DNA from: JACMNW01 sp031406155
GTDB lineage: Bacteria; Pseudomonadota; Alphaproteobacteria; Rhodobacterales; Rhodobacteraceae
Length of the DNA: 64,000 nt
Direction: 5' to 3'
Assembly: GCA_031406155.1 (NCBI GenBank)
Contig: JANOGW010000049.1
Coordinates: 1 to 64,000, forward strand
Shown here: one piece after another, positions 28,101-36,388 of the stretch
Numbering within the stretch: position 1 is the first letter of the stretch
Layout: every line of letters starts with the position of its first letter
The notes under the pieces: generated by a model
Seen by the model: the letters and a program-made list of their open reading frames with translations, nothing else
Told to the model about the DNA's origin: nothing
Database searches by the model: none
Position numbers and translations under genes: made by a program

Positions 28101-31100
28101 TGCCTGCCATTCCGGCCCGTGTCCTGTCACTTTGGGCGCTCGATCCGGCCTTGTCAGACACTGTTTTCGATGCGGGCTATCTGCTGGCGCGCATGCTGCA
28201 GCAAGTGGATGCAGGCGCTGATACGCATCTGGTATTTGCTGCATCAGGGACTGTTTCAGCAGCGGGCGAAGCCATTAACAACCCCCTTGCCGCAAGCCTG
28301 CTAGGGCCAGTGCGTGTTGGCCCGCGTGAAATTCCGGGGCTGACAGCGGCGCTGGTTGATCTGGCAGGTTTTGAGGGCGATGCCCAAGCGGCCGAAGCCC
28401 TACTGGCCGAGGCGGCTGGCCCAACCGGCAATGATCATGTGGCGTTGCGCGGTGCCGATCGGTACATCCGGGCCCGTACTGCAGTGGCGGCACCGCTTCC
28501 AGACACGCTGCCACCCCGGCTGCGGCAAGGTGGCGTCTATGTGATCACCGGTGGAGTGGGCGGCATCGGGCGGCAAATGGCGCTGTGGTTGGCGCAAGCC
28601 GCCAGGGCGCGACTGGCGCTGATCTCGCGCAGCGCCAAACCTGATACCAGCTTTGAAGCCGCGATTATAGACGCCGGGGGTGAGGTGATCTTCCTCGCCG
28701 CTGATGTCACCGACTCTGCCGCGATGGAAACGGCGCTGGCTGCTGTGCGCAGCCGCTTTGGCGCCATCCACGGCGTGATCCATGCGGCAGGCCTTTTGCA
28801 CGATGCACCGCTGTCGGTAAAGCCGCTGGCCGAAGCGCAGGCAGGCATGGCCCCCAAGGTGAAGGGTGCCCGGGTGCTGCACGGATTGCTGGCCGAGGGC
28901 ACAGTTGATTTCTTCGCCGTCATCTCGTCGTCCTCCGTGATCATCGGCGGGGCGGGGCAGACCGATTATGTCGCCGCCAATGCGGTGCTGGAGGCAGTTG
29001 CAGCCTCGCGCCGCGACGGGCTGTCCATCGCCTGGGGGGTGTGGCGCGATACCGGCATGGCGGCCCGGATGTACGGCGCAGGCGACAGTGTTGCCCCCTT
29101 GGGCAGTGATAGCCTGCTTGGCATGCGCCATGACGCTGCCGATGGCACCACGCATTTCGAGACGGTGATCGACCCCGATAGTGACTGGCGTGTCGCCGAA
29201 CATGTGGTTGCAGGCCAACCTGTGCTGCCCGGCACGGCTTACGTGGAAATGGCCTATGCCGCCGCGGTTGCTGTGCTGGGTCAGGCGACATTCGAAATTC
29301 ACGCCTTGTCGCTGGCCATACCGATGGTCTTTGACACTGGCCTGCCGCGCCGGGTTCTGGTGCATCTGAGCCCGGTGCATAATGGGTTTGAATTGACCAT
29401 CGAAAGCATATCCGGCCCAGCAGATGAGCCGCTGGAACATGCCCGTGCCCAGATCAAGATATTCCGCTATGAAGATCGCCAACTGCCCGAAGGTATGGCC
29501 GATCCGGTTGCACTGGCTCCGGCCCCGCGATCTGGCCATGCCCCGCAAGAGGTGTTGATCGCCTTTGGCCCGCGCTGGAAAAATGTGGGTGCTGTGCGGA
29601 TTAACGGCGATATTGCCGAAGGCGTGTTCACTCTGGCCCCGGATTTTGCCAGTGATCTGGCTGATCATCCGCTGCATCCGGCCCTGCTTGACATGGCCGC
29701 CACAGTGGGGCTGCATTGCCTGGCTGATGGCGGCGCAGGCGACGCGGTTTATGTTCCGATGTCAGTGGACCGGATTCGGGTGTTGCACCCTTTGCCGATG
29801 TCACTTGTCGCGCGCGCCCGGCGGGTGGCAGGCGAAGAGGGCAAGTTTACCGCCTTTGATGTGGTGATTTCCACACCTGATGGCATTGATCTGATGGTGC
29901 TTGAACATCTGGCGCTGCGGGCCGTGTCGGGCGGGACATTGCAGACCGAACCGACCCCTGTCAGCCTGACCGGTCAGTTACTGGCAACAGGCATTCGCAC
30001 CACCGAGGCCGCGGATCTGCTGGCCCGGGTCTTCGCCCACCCGGCACGCGCCCTTGTGGTATCGCCAGTGCCGCTTGATCTGGTGCGTCTGGCGATGACA
30101 GAAGGCCTCCGTCCGGTGGTTGTGGGGCAAAAACGCCAAGGCGGCAGTGGTGGGGCCATCGCTGATCCGGTCAGTGCACGCGTGGCCGCGATCTGGGGCG
30201 AAATTCTGGGTATTGACGCCGTTGGAGCGGACGATGATTTCTTCGCGCTTGGGGGTCATTCGCTGAATGCCGTGCGGATGTTTGGCCGGATCCGCAAGGA
30301 ATTTGGCCATAACCTGCCGCTGGCAACCCTGTTCGAGGCGCCACGCGTCAGGGATCTGGCAGCTGTTTTGAAAGATCACGGCGTCAGCATTGCTGTACCT
30401 GCCGAAGTGGCAGCCCCGCTCGCAGCACTGCCCCCGCTGGTGCCCGCCACCCCAACCAGCCCACAGATCCTGACGGCCCCGCGCCAGATCGAGATGACTG
30501 AGGCGCAACGCGAAATTGCAACCGCGATCCTGATAAACCCCGACAGCTCGTTGTCCTACAATCTGTCCTTCAGCCTGCATATCAAGGGCAAGCCAGACCC
30601 CAAGGCTCTGCAAGCAGCCCTTGACGGGGTCATTGCTCGGCATGACAGCCTGCGCGCTGGTTTCGATGTGGAACGGTTTATCCTGACCATCCGGCCCACA
30701 GCCGAAGTGCCGTTGCAACTGGCCGATCTGATCGGCCTCCCTGCGAGCGAACAGTCCGTCAAACGGCACAACTTGCATGAAACCATCGCTGGACAGGCCT
30801 TTGATCTGATCCAGGGGCCGGTAATCCGGGCTGTGCTGGTGCACCTGTCGGAAACCCGCCATGAACTGATGCTGTTCGTGCATCACATAGCTTGCGATGG
30901 CTGGTCGATGGGCGTCGTAATGCAGGATCTGGCCGCGCTTTATTCTACCGCAGCGGGCGGATCAGCCGCCCCGCTAGACCCTCCGGGCAGCATCGCAGAC
31001 CTGCTGGCGGCAGAAACCACCTGGGCAGGATCGCACGACGCTGCGGCGCATCGCGATTACTGGCTTCAGACCTTTGCAGATGGCATCCCAGCCATGGATC

Positions 31101-34100
31101 TGCCGACCGATCGGCCGCACTCGCAGGTCATGACAACCCATGCCGACCGGGTCACCAGCCTGCTGGATCCCGCCCTTGAACGCAGCCTGCGCGCGCGCGC
31201 GGCCGAGGCCGAAACTTCGCTGCGCACCCTGATCTTCGGGGCATTCCAGCTATATCTGTCGCGGCTGACGGGGGCACGCGATGTGGTGGTGGGTCTGCCC
31301 GCATCAGGGCAGTTGTCACATGGGCTGGAAGGGGTGGTCGGGCACGGCGTGAACTTCCTGCCGATCCGGGCCAGGATCGACACCGGGGCAAGCCTCGCAG
31401 CCTTTCTTGCCCAGACCCGGCACAGCATCCTGGAAGCGATGGACCATCAGAATTACACCTATGGGTCGCTGATGCGCGATATGAACGTGGCGCGAGATCC
31501 GTCCCGGGTTGCCATTGTGCCGGTGGTCATCAACATCGACAATCTGGCGGACGTTCTGCACTTCAAAGGCCTGGAAACCGAACTGGTCGCCAATTCAACG
31601 GGGCATGAGCATTTCGAGTTGTTCTTCAATCTGCTGGATGCGGCGGGCAGGGTAACATTCGCCTGGAATTACAATACGGATCTTTTCGACCGCGAGACGG
31701 TGGAACTGCATGCCGAGAATTTCCTGCGTCTTCTGCGTGCAATTGTGCGGCCGGAAAACGGCTTGAACACGCCACTGGGAACATTCCTGATCGGCGATAC
31801 CCGGCGCCCCGCCAGCGGGACACATGAAGATCCCGGGGCCAAGGGTCCACAGACCATCACCGAAGTGTTCGGTGCCGTCGCCGCCCGTATGCCGGACCGC
31901 ATTGCCCTGCGCTTTGGCAGCCAGACAATGGATTATGCCACTTTGAATGCCCGGTCAGACGTGCTGGCGGCACATCTGGCGGCTGAGGGTATCGAGGCGG
32001 GTGATCTGGTCGGGATTTCCTCGCAGCGATCTCTTGCACTTCTGGTGGCTGTGCTGGGGGTGCTGAAGGCGGGGGCGGGCTATGTGCCCTTCGATGCGGC
32101 CCTGCCCGCCGCGCGGCTGGAGTTCATGGCAAAAGATACCGGGATCAAGATTTTGCTCGGGTCTTGTCCACCGGTGACGGCGGCTGGCGTGAAAACACTG
32201 CCCCATGAGGCATTCCCCGCCAAAGCGGCGCCCGCCCCAAACCCACAGATCACCGGGGCGTCGATTGCCTATGTGATGTTCACCTCAGGGACCACTGGCA
32301 CGCCCAAAGGGGTTGTGCTGCCGCACAGGTCCGTGATCCGGATGCTGTGCGATACAGACTGGCTTCGGCTTGGTCCGGATACGGTGACGCTGCATTCATC
32401 GGCCTTCGCCTTTGACACCTCTATCATTGATATCTTCGGGGCCCTTCTGCATGGCGGGACGGTGGTGATCCCCAAGGATGGCGCGCTGTCCATCGCCGAT
32501 CTGGCGGACGCCGTGGCAAACCACGGGGTGAACACGCTCTGGCTGACATCGGGGCTGTTTCATGCTGTGGCCGACAGCCGGCCATCCGCCTTCGAAAAGG
32601 TGGATCAGGTGATTGTGGGGGGGGATATCGTGTCGCCCGGTCATGTGGCCCGGGTCAAAGCCGCTTGCCCGGATGTGGCCGTGATCAACGGTTATGGCCC
32701 GACCGAAAGCAATGTGACCAACGCCCATGTGATTGAAGCCGCCGATCTTGCCCTGGGCCAGGCGTTGCCGATCGGGCGCGCCGTGCCGGGCACGCAGATC
32801 TATATTCTGGACGAGTATCTGCAACCGGTGCCGACGGGTGTGATGGGCGAGTTGTGCATCGCGGGCCGGGGGCTGGCGCTGGGGTATTGGAACCGGCCTG
32901 ACCTCACGGCCGAGAAATTCATCACTGTGCCGTGGCAGCCTGGATTGCGGCTGTACCGATCCGGTGATCTGGCGTTGGACCCGGGCAACGGAGTGCTGCG
33001 CTTTTTTGGCAGGATGGACACACAGGTGAAAATCCGAGGGTTCCGCGTCGAGTTGTCGGAAGTGGAAGCCGCCATTGAAAGCCATCCGAACGTGCAGCAG
33101 GCCGTGGTAATAGCCACTGTGCCAGACGGGCAGACCGACAAGATCCTTGTCGCCTATTTTGTGATGAAAGACCCCAAGGCCAGGACCGTCACCCCTGCAG
33201 CCCTGGCCGACCATGTCAGATCGCGCCTGCCCGACTTTGCACGACCCACTTTCTTTGTCGCCGTGGACGCGATACCGCTGAACCCCAATGGCAAGGTAGA
33301 TCGCCGACGGCTGCCGCCGGTGTCAGCCGGCACCCCCGATCCGCAAGGCGATGCGTCCCTGACCACGATGGAACGGCGCTTGGCCATGATCTGGGGCGAT
33401 GTTCTGGGACATCGCAAGATTGGTGCGGCCTCAAATTTCTTTGCGCTTGGCGGGCATTCGCTGTTAGCGGTGCGGCTGTTCGACCGGATCCGTAACGAAC
33501 TTGGGGTGGATCTGCCGATTTCGACCCTTTTCCAGCATCAGACCCTGCGCGATCTGGCCACGATCATCCCCGACCCCGCAGGAGCCGCTGCCGGGCAGGC
33601 AGCGCAGCACGGCGCTGACCCGGAAGCTGACTGGGATACCAGCACGGTGATCCATTCTGGCCCCGATACAGGGGGTGGACGGGCGTTGTTCATCGTCGGC
33701 GGGGTCGGCGGTAATGTGAACAATCTGGTAGAGCTTGGCCGGCTGCTCGGGCGCCGCCGGCGTGTCATCGGGTTCCAGACACGTGGCGTGCTGGGCCACC
33801 GCCCGCGCGGATCAATTGAAGAGATGGCGCAGGAAAACATCCGCTATCTGCGCCAGCATCAGGCACGGGGCCCCTATCTTCTGGCCGGATATTCGGGCGG
33901 CGCTTTAACGGCCCTGGAAATGGCTCGACAGCTTGAAGTGGCGGGTGACGAGATCCTGCAGCTTTTCATTCTTGACACTTTTGCGCCGGGTTTTGCTGTT
34001 GATTTTGTGCCCAAGGTGCGGACCAGCCTGAAACGACGCTTGCAGCATGAGGTGGCCTCGCTTCAGGATGAAGGGGTTGGCTATCTGTTCGAGCGGATTT

Positions 34101-34444
34101 GGCACAAGATCAACCACGCCGTGATGCGGGGCCCAATTCTGACGGCGATGCGCCGGATCAGCCTGTCACACTACCGCTATCAGGTGATGGAGAAGGCATG
34201 GCGCGCGGCGGCGCGGGGCTACATGGGTGGCCCGCTTCGTGGTCAGATCACCTTGTTCAGATCGCGCCCGGTGCGGCTGATGCAAAAGCTGTCGCTGGAA
34301 GCTGATCCCAGTCTGGGTTGGGCTGAGGTGGCCGAAGGGACCGCACCCGAACTGATCCCGATTACCGGCGATCACCTGAGTATGCTGAAGGGTGAGAATG
34401 TGCAAAATCTGGCGCATCTTATTGAGCAGCGTGCCGGGGACTGA
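25130..34444 (+). CDS. Hybrid PKS-NRPS: KS-AT-KR-DH-ACP-C-A-PCP-TE
   Basis: A 3104-residue assembly-line enzyme. Approximate domains: KS (15-440, active Cys 186 in TACSTSL, EAHGTGT, NIGHLD), AT (530-830, AHSVGEY with Ser 631; specificity region VAAHSRQ, neither HAFH nor YASH), KR (structural part from about 900, NADPH site TGGVGGIG near 1140, catalytic Ser and Tyr in ISSSSV and QTDYVAAN), DH (1340-1610, HVVAGQPVLP and HPALLDMA), carrier (LGGHSLN near 1710), C (1785-2210, HHIACDGWS), A (2235-2740, FTSGTTGTPKG), PCP (LGGHSLL near 2777) and TE (2840-3104, GYSGG near 2921). The A code reads D-T-I-W-I-G-G-V-T-K, which I cannot assign; it is most like branched-aliphatic codes. It should extend the formyl-Gly unit with one C2 unit left unsaturated, add one amino acid and release. 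Confidence 0.93.
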   Translation: MSDDFTDTGAPDNRIAIIGRAGRFPAARNVAEYWDMLQSGRRAASKLNEADLLAAGVSRKMLADPTYVREANILPDMECFDAGFFGFSPREASILDPQHRHFLETAWEAFEDAGHMPENFDGRIGVYAGSGMQAYLPFNLLSNPALVEEIGLFLLRHTGNDKDFLTTRLSYLMNLTGPSVAVQTACSTSLVAVHMAVNSLLNMECEMAIAGGVTIELPHRVGYRFAEGEILSPDGLCRAFDDESQGTVFGSGAALVVLRRYADAVADGDDIKAVILGTAINNDGAGKASYLAPSVDGQAEAAAEAVALAGVTPQSISYIEAHGTGTPIGDPIELAALQQVYGKAPKGSIGIGSVKTNIGHLDTAAGGASLIKVIEAMRHKHLPASLNFKTPNSRFDFAKSPFEVVSKGRDWPAGPTPRRAAVNSLGVGGTNAHVIVEEAPARAKTNSTDGWRVFPFSAKTPSALARTGDKWAPFLASDTPDPADIAFTLRTGRRAFPERMAVAARGPDDLAAALTAKASAYLQKGKAGATPPSIVFLFPGGGAQYPGAGAGMLAQSPAFAKAVADCFAALPKDAPADLHEVMFARTLEDAEARGKLGQSGYAIPALFILEYAYAKHWQSWGITPDAILAHSVGEYAGAVTAGAMNLSDALRIVTLRGQVMDAAPAGAMTTVPKCAPAVQEMLGEHLDIAAINMAEATVVSGPLAVIEALEARLADTDHAARRIHIDVAAHSRQLDGQLDRFRAGFDGVRFGKLTVPMVSSLRGDWAQDDDITSADYWVRHLRHTVRFTDAIAATFATDNRIVIEVGPGQTLGPLVDMASLTHRPVAILPSAPRPRDGTDEMGVVSAAFGGLWANGVPVDWALLHGAEGQRVSLPTYAFEKERHWVEPGRGAVSEDAAEATPDLTRIPDMADWVEVLDWDIAARSGASPDLRGNWLVLAGAEALSSAVLARLERAGASVTVLRAGAGFSATSDGFTLRPDATEDFEALAAALPAIPARVLSLWALDPALSDTVFDAGYLLARMLQQVDAGADTHLVFAASGTVSAAGEAINNPLAASLLGPVRVGPREIPGLTAALVDLAGFEGDAQAAEALLAEAAGPTGNDHVALRGADRYIRARTAVAAPLPDTLPPRLRQGGVYVITGGVGGIGRQMALWLAQAARARLALISRSAKPDTSFEAAIIDAGGEVIFLAADVTDSAAMETALAAVRSRFGAIHGVIHAAGLLHDAPLSVKPLAEAQAGMAPKVKGARVLHGLLAEGTVDFFAVISSSSVIIGGAGQTDYVAANAVLEAVAASRRDGLSIAWGVWRDTGMAARMYGAGDSVAPLGSDSLLGMRHDAADGTTHFETVIDPDSDWRVAEHVVAGQPVLPGTAYVEMAYAAAVAVLGQATFEIHALSLAIPMVFDTGLPRRVLVHLSPVHNGFELTIESISGPADEPLEHARAQIKIFRYEDRQLPEGMADPVALAPAPRSGHAPQEVLIAFGPRWKNVGAVRINGDIAEGVFTLAPDFASDLADHPLHPALLDMAATVGLHCLADGGAGDAVYVPMSVDRIRVLHPLPMSLVARARRVAGEEGKFTAFDVVISTPDGIDLMVLEHLALRAVSGGTLQTEPTPVSLTGQLLATGIRTTEAADLLARVFAHPARALVVSPVPLDLVRLAMTEGLRPVVVGQKRQGGSGGAIADPVSARVAAIWGEILGIDAVGADDDFFALGGHSLNAVRMFGRIRKEFGHNLPLATLFEAPRVRDLAAVLKDHGVSIAVPAEVAAPLAALPPLVPATPTSPQILTAPRQIEMTEAQREIATAILINPDSSLSYNLSFSLHIKGKPDPKALQAALDGVIARHDSLRAGFDVERFILTIRPTAEVPLQLADLIGLPASEQSVKRHNLHETIAGQAFDLIQGPVIRAVLVHLSETRHELMLFVHHIACDGWSMGVVMQDLAALYSTAAGGSAAPLDPPGSIADLLAAETTWAGSHDAAAHRDYWLQTFADGIPAMDLPTDRPHSQVMTTHADRVTSLLDPALERSLRARAAEAETSLRTLIFGAFQLYLSRLTGARDVVVGLPASGQLSHGLEGVVGHGVNFLPIRARIDTGASLAAFLAQTRHSILEAMDHQNYTYGSLMRDMNVARDPSRVAIVPVVINIDNLADVLHFKGLETELVANSTGHEHFELFFNLLDAAGRVTFAWNYNTDLFDRETVELHAENFLRLLRAIVRPENGLNTPLGTFLIGDTRRPASGTHEDPGAKGPQTITEVFGAVAARMPDRIALRFGSQTMDYATLNARSDVLAAHLAAEGIEAGDLVGISSQRSLALLVAVLGVLKAGAGYVPFDAALPAARLEFMAKDTGIKILLGSCPPVTAAGVKTLPHEAFPAKAAPAPNPQITGASIAYVMFTSGTTGTPKGVVLPHRSVIRMLCDTDWLRLGPDTVTLHSSAFAFDTSIIDIFGALLHGGTVVIPKDGALSIADLADAVANHGVNTLWLTSGLFHAVADSRPSAFEKVDQVIVGGDIVSPGHVARVKAACPDVAVINGYGPTESNVTNAHVIEAADLALGQALPIGRAVPGTQIYILDEYLQPVPTGVMGELCIAGRGLALGYWNRPDLTAEKFITVPWQPGLRLYRSGDLALDPGNGVLRFFGRMDTQVKIRGFRVELSEVEAAIESHPNVQQAVVIATVPDGQTDKILVAYFVMKDPKARTVTPAALADHVRSRLPDFARPTFFVAVDAIPLNPNGKVDRRRLPPVSAGTPDPQGDASLTTMERRLAMIWGDVLGHRKIGAASNFFALGGHSLLAVRLFDRIRNELGVDLPISTLFQHQTLRDLATIIPDPAGAAAGQAAQHGADPEADWDTSTVIHSGPDTGGGRALFIVGGVGGNVNNLVELGRLLGRRRRVIGFQTRGVLGHRPRGSIEEMAQENIRYLRQHQARGPYLLAGYSGGALTALEMARQLEVAGDEILQLFILDTFAPGFAVDFVPKVRTSLKRRLQHEVASLQDEGVGYLFERIWHKINHAVMRGPILTAMRRISLSHYRYQVMEKAWRAAARGYMGGPLRGQITLFRSRPVRLMQKLSLEADPSLGWAEVAEGTAPELIPITGDHLSMLKGENVQNLAHLIEQRAGD

Positions 34445-34472
34445 ACCTGGTGGCGCATGGAGGCGGTTCACA

Positions 34473-35291
34473 TCACTCGACCTGGTTGTCGAGGAAATCT
34501 TTCATCACCCCAATCAGGCCATGCGCCGCCAGATTGGCATGGCCCCCGCCGGGAAGGGCTGCAAAGGCCTTTGGGGCAGGGGCGACAGCAAAAAGCTGTT
34601 GCCCCCAGGCAAGCGGCACATCCATGTCCGCCGTGCCGTGAACAAACAGTTTTGGTGCAGAAATCCGTTCTACCCGGTCAATCACATCATAGCGTTCCGC
34701 CCACATCAGGGCACAGAATGGAAGGCCGCGATAGCGCCTTTGATAGTAGACACAGGCACGTGGAAAACTGGCTTCCAGCACCACGGCGGCAAAAGGCCGC
34801 TCGACCGCCAGACGACTGCCAACGCCGACCCCCAGACTGAAGCCATGCACAGCCCGACGGCTTTGCGCAATTGTCTGCCCGGCCAGCACGTCCAGTTGAT
34901 CATAAAGCGCGCGCGCATCGCGGGCGAAGTTTTCCTCGGAGGGACGGCCCGGCATACCGCCACCACCCCGATAGTGCAGCATGACGATGCCGGTGCCATC
35001 CGCGATCAGCGGGGCAAGCCGCTGCATTGACGGACCTATGGCAGAAAAATTTCCGTAAAAGCTGAACAGCATCGGCTTTCCCGGGGCTGGCACCGACAAC
35101 CAGGCCTGCACCGGAGCACCGTCTTCCGAACTAAAGCCCACCACCTTGACCCCAGCCAAGCCAACGGCTTCGGGCGATTGCGCGGTCTGGTCAAAGCGAT
35201 AGATCCCGTAAGTCTGAAAGGCCCAGATGCCGCCCGACAACAGCGCCAAGGCAAGGGAAAAGGCCGCAAGGCTGATTTGAAAGCTCGTCAT
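34473..35291 (-). CDS. Membrane-anchored alpha/beta hydrolase
   Basis: A 272-residue protein with an N-terminal hydrophobic anchor (about residues 5-25) and an alpha/beta-hydrolase domain. The nucleophile elbow is GFSLGVG, the acid lies in HGTADMDVP and the His in GGGHANL. FSFYGNFSAIG and MLHYRGGGGMPG match the oxyanion region of BEM46/FSH-like hydrolases. The ATG at 35291 follows an AGAGGT ribosome site. It converges on the second hybrid gene with 28 bases between stops, so it is not in that operon. It may act on the product or on an unrelated ester. Confidence 0.8.
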   Translation of the reverse strand: MTSFQISLAAFSLALALLSGGIWAFQTYGIYRFDQTAQSPEAVGLAGVKVVGFSSEDGAPVQAWLSVPAPGKPMLFSFYGNFSAIGPSMQRLAPLIADGTGIVMLHYRGGGGMPGRPSEENFARDARALYDQLDVLAGQTIAQSRRAVHGFSLGVGVGSRLAVERPFAAVVLEASFPRACVYYQRRYRGLPFCALMWAERYDVIDRVERISAPKLFVHGTADMDVPLAWGQQLFAVAPAPKAFAALPGGGHANLAAHGLIGVMKDFLDNQVE

Positions 35292-35985
35292 AGGGATACC
35301 TCTGGTTAGCGAATTTCAAACTCTGTTTTACATAATTACTATTATCAGGCTATTTTTCCTGGCTGGGGCGGTGGAATCCTCTTGCCACCCTACACGGGTT
35401 TTCCGAGGGAATGGCAGGCCTGCCCGGTTTCGTTACGATGGGCTACTTTGCAAAACAAACGATGGTTCAACACTGCCGCGCTGCCTGCCGATTCGCAGGC
35501 TTGATCAGGGTATGCAGCGCTCTTGTCCGGGGCTCTTGTGTCTTGACCCACCCCGCAACAGCGCGTTTACAAGCCTGCGTGGCAAGATCGGCGGCGGTGC
35601 GCCGACACCGCAGCGAAGACACGGCAAAGAGCCGCCTAGCAAAATGCCCCGCAGTGAAACCGCGATGGTTTGCACCATCATGAGGCGTAACACTTGCAAT
35701 CACCAAGCAACCGTTACGCCGACCAGGCATCAATACACCTTTCGCAGCATGCCAAATTTCACGCCATGCCAAAGCCCGCCAGTCTGACAGTCTGACAGTC
35801 TGACAGTCTGGCAGGCAAGCGATCCCAGGCAATCAGGCGCAGTTAACCGGGCATAAAGAAAGATGGGCGAAAACGATGTACCGGGCCTGCGCCGGAACAG
35901 ACCATCAGATTTTACTTGCCTAGAGAGACACAAAGCGTAAGTCTTCTACCTATAGTTGTATTTCACCCCTTCAGAGGAAATCACC
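35292..35985. other. Long intergenic region without a convincing gene
   Basis: About 690 bases between the hydrolase start and a small membrane protein gene. Several frames are open for 60-140 codons on both strands, but none shows family motifs or a ribosome site, and they overlap one another. The segment next to the hydrolase is AT-rich and should hold its promoter. An 8-base tandem repeat lies at 35780-35811. It may be a remnant of inserted or deleted DNA between the biosynthetic locus and the replicon backbone. Confidence 0.5.
35780..35811 (+). repeat. Four-copy 8-bp tandem repeat (CAGTCTGA)
   Basis: Three perfect copies of CAGTCTGA (35780-35803) are followed by a fourth with one change (CAGTCTGG, 35804-35811). 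It lies in the non-coding stretch between the hydrolase and the small membrane protein. Such a short repeat can vary in copy number by slippage. No function is evident. Confidence 0.8.
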
Positions 35986-36210
35986 ATGATCCTTGTTTTC
36001 GCATTGGCTGGTACCGTTACGGCGACCATCGCTGGTGTCACGGCATTGATCATGGGGCAATCCTGGTGGATCGGGCTGCTCAGCTATATCGCTGCGGGGA
36101 TGCTAACCGTCCTTGTTCTGGCGGTTTTCACGGGCTTTGCCCTGAAGGTCGCCCCGCGCAAGGCAGACGGACAGGCGCTGCGCGTGCGCATGCCGGTGGC
36201 GGAACACTAA
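35986..36210 (+). CDS. Small two-helix membrane protein
   Basis: A 74-residue protein with two predicted transmembrane segments (about residues 1-22 and 27-53) and a short basic C-terminal tail. The ATG at 35986 follows an AGAGG ribosome site at 35973-35977, which favours it over a TTG at 35956. I do not recognise a family. It sits alone between the long non-coding region and repA, in the opposite direction to repA, and converges with it. Confidence 0.55.
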   Translation: MILVFALAGTVTATIAGVTALIMGQSWWIGLLSYIAAGMLTVLVLAVFTGFALKVAPRKADGQALRVRMPVAEH

Positions 36211-36388
36211 AGCTCTTTCAGGTCTGGGGCAGACGCGTGGCACACCTGCGAATCTGGCGGTTTGCTCTGGGCGGTCATGCCTGATCGCTCTTTTGCCTGT
36301 TTCTATTTCGTGAACAAAGGTCGCTGTCCACCAGACACGGGCCAATGACAGAAACAGCACTCCACCGCGGCCTCGAAAAAAAATCTGA

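Noticed and set aside
35371..35933. Several open frames of 60-140 codons in the long gap
   Set aside because: They overlap on both strands, lack motifs and ribosome sites, and cover a simple tandem repeat.
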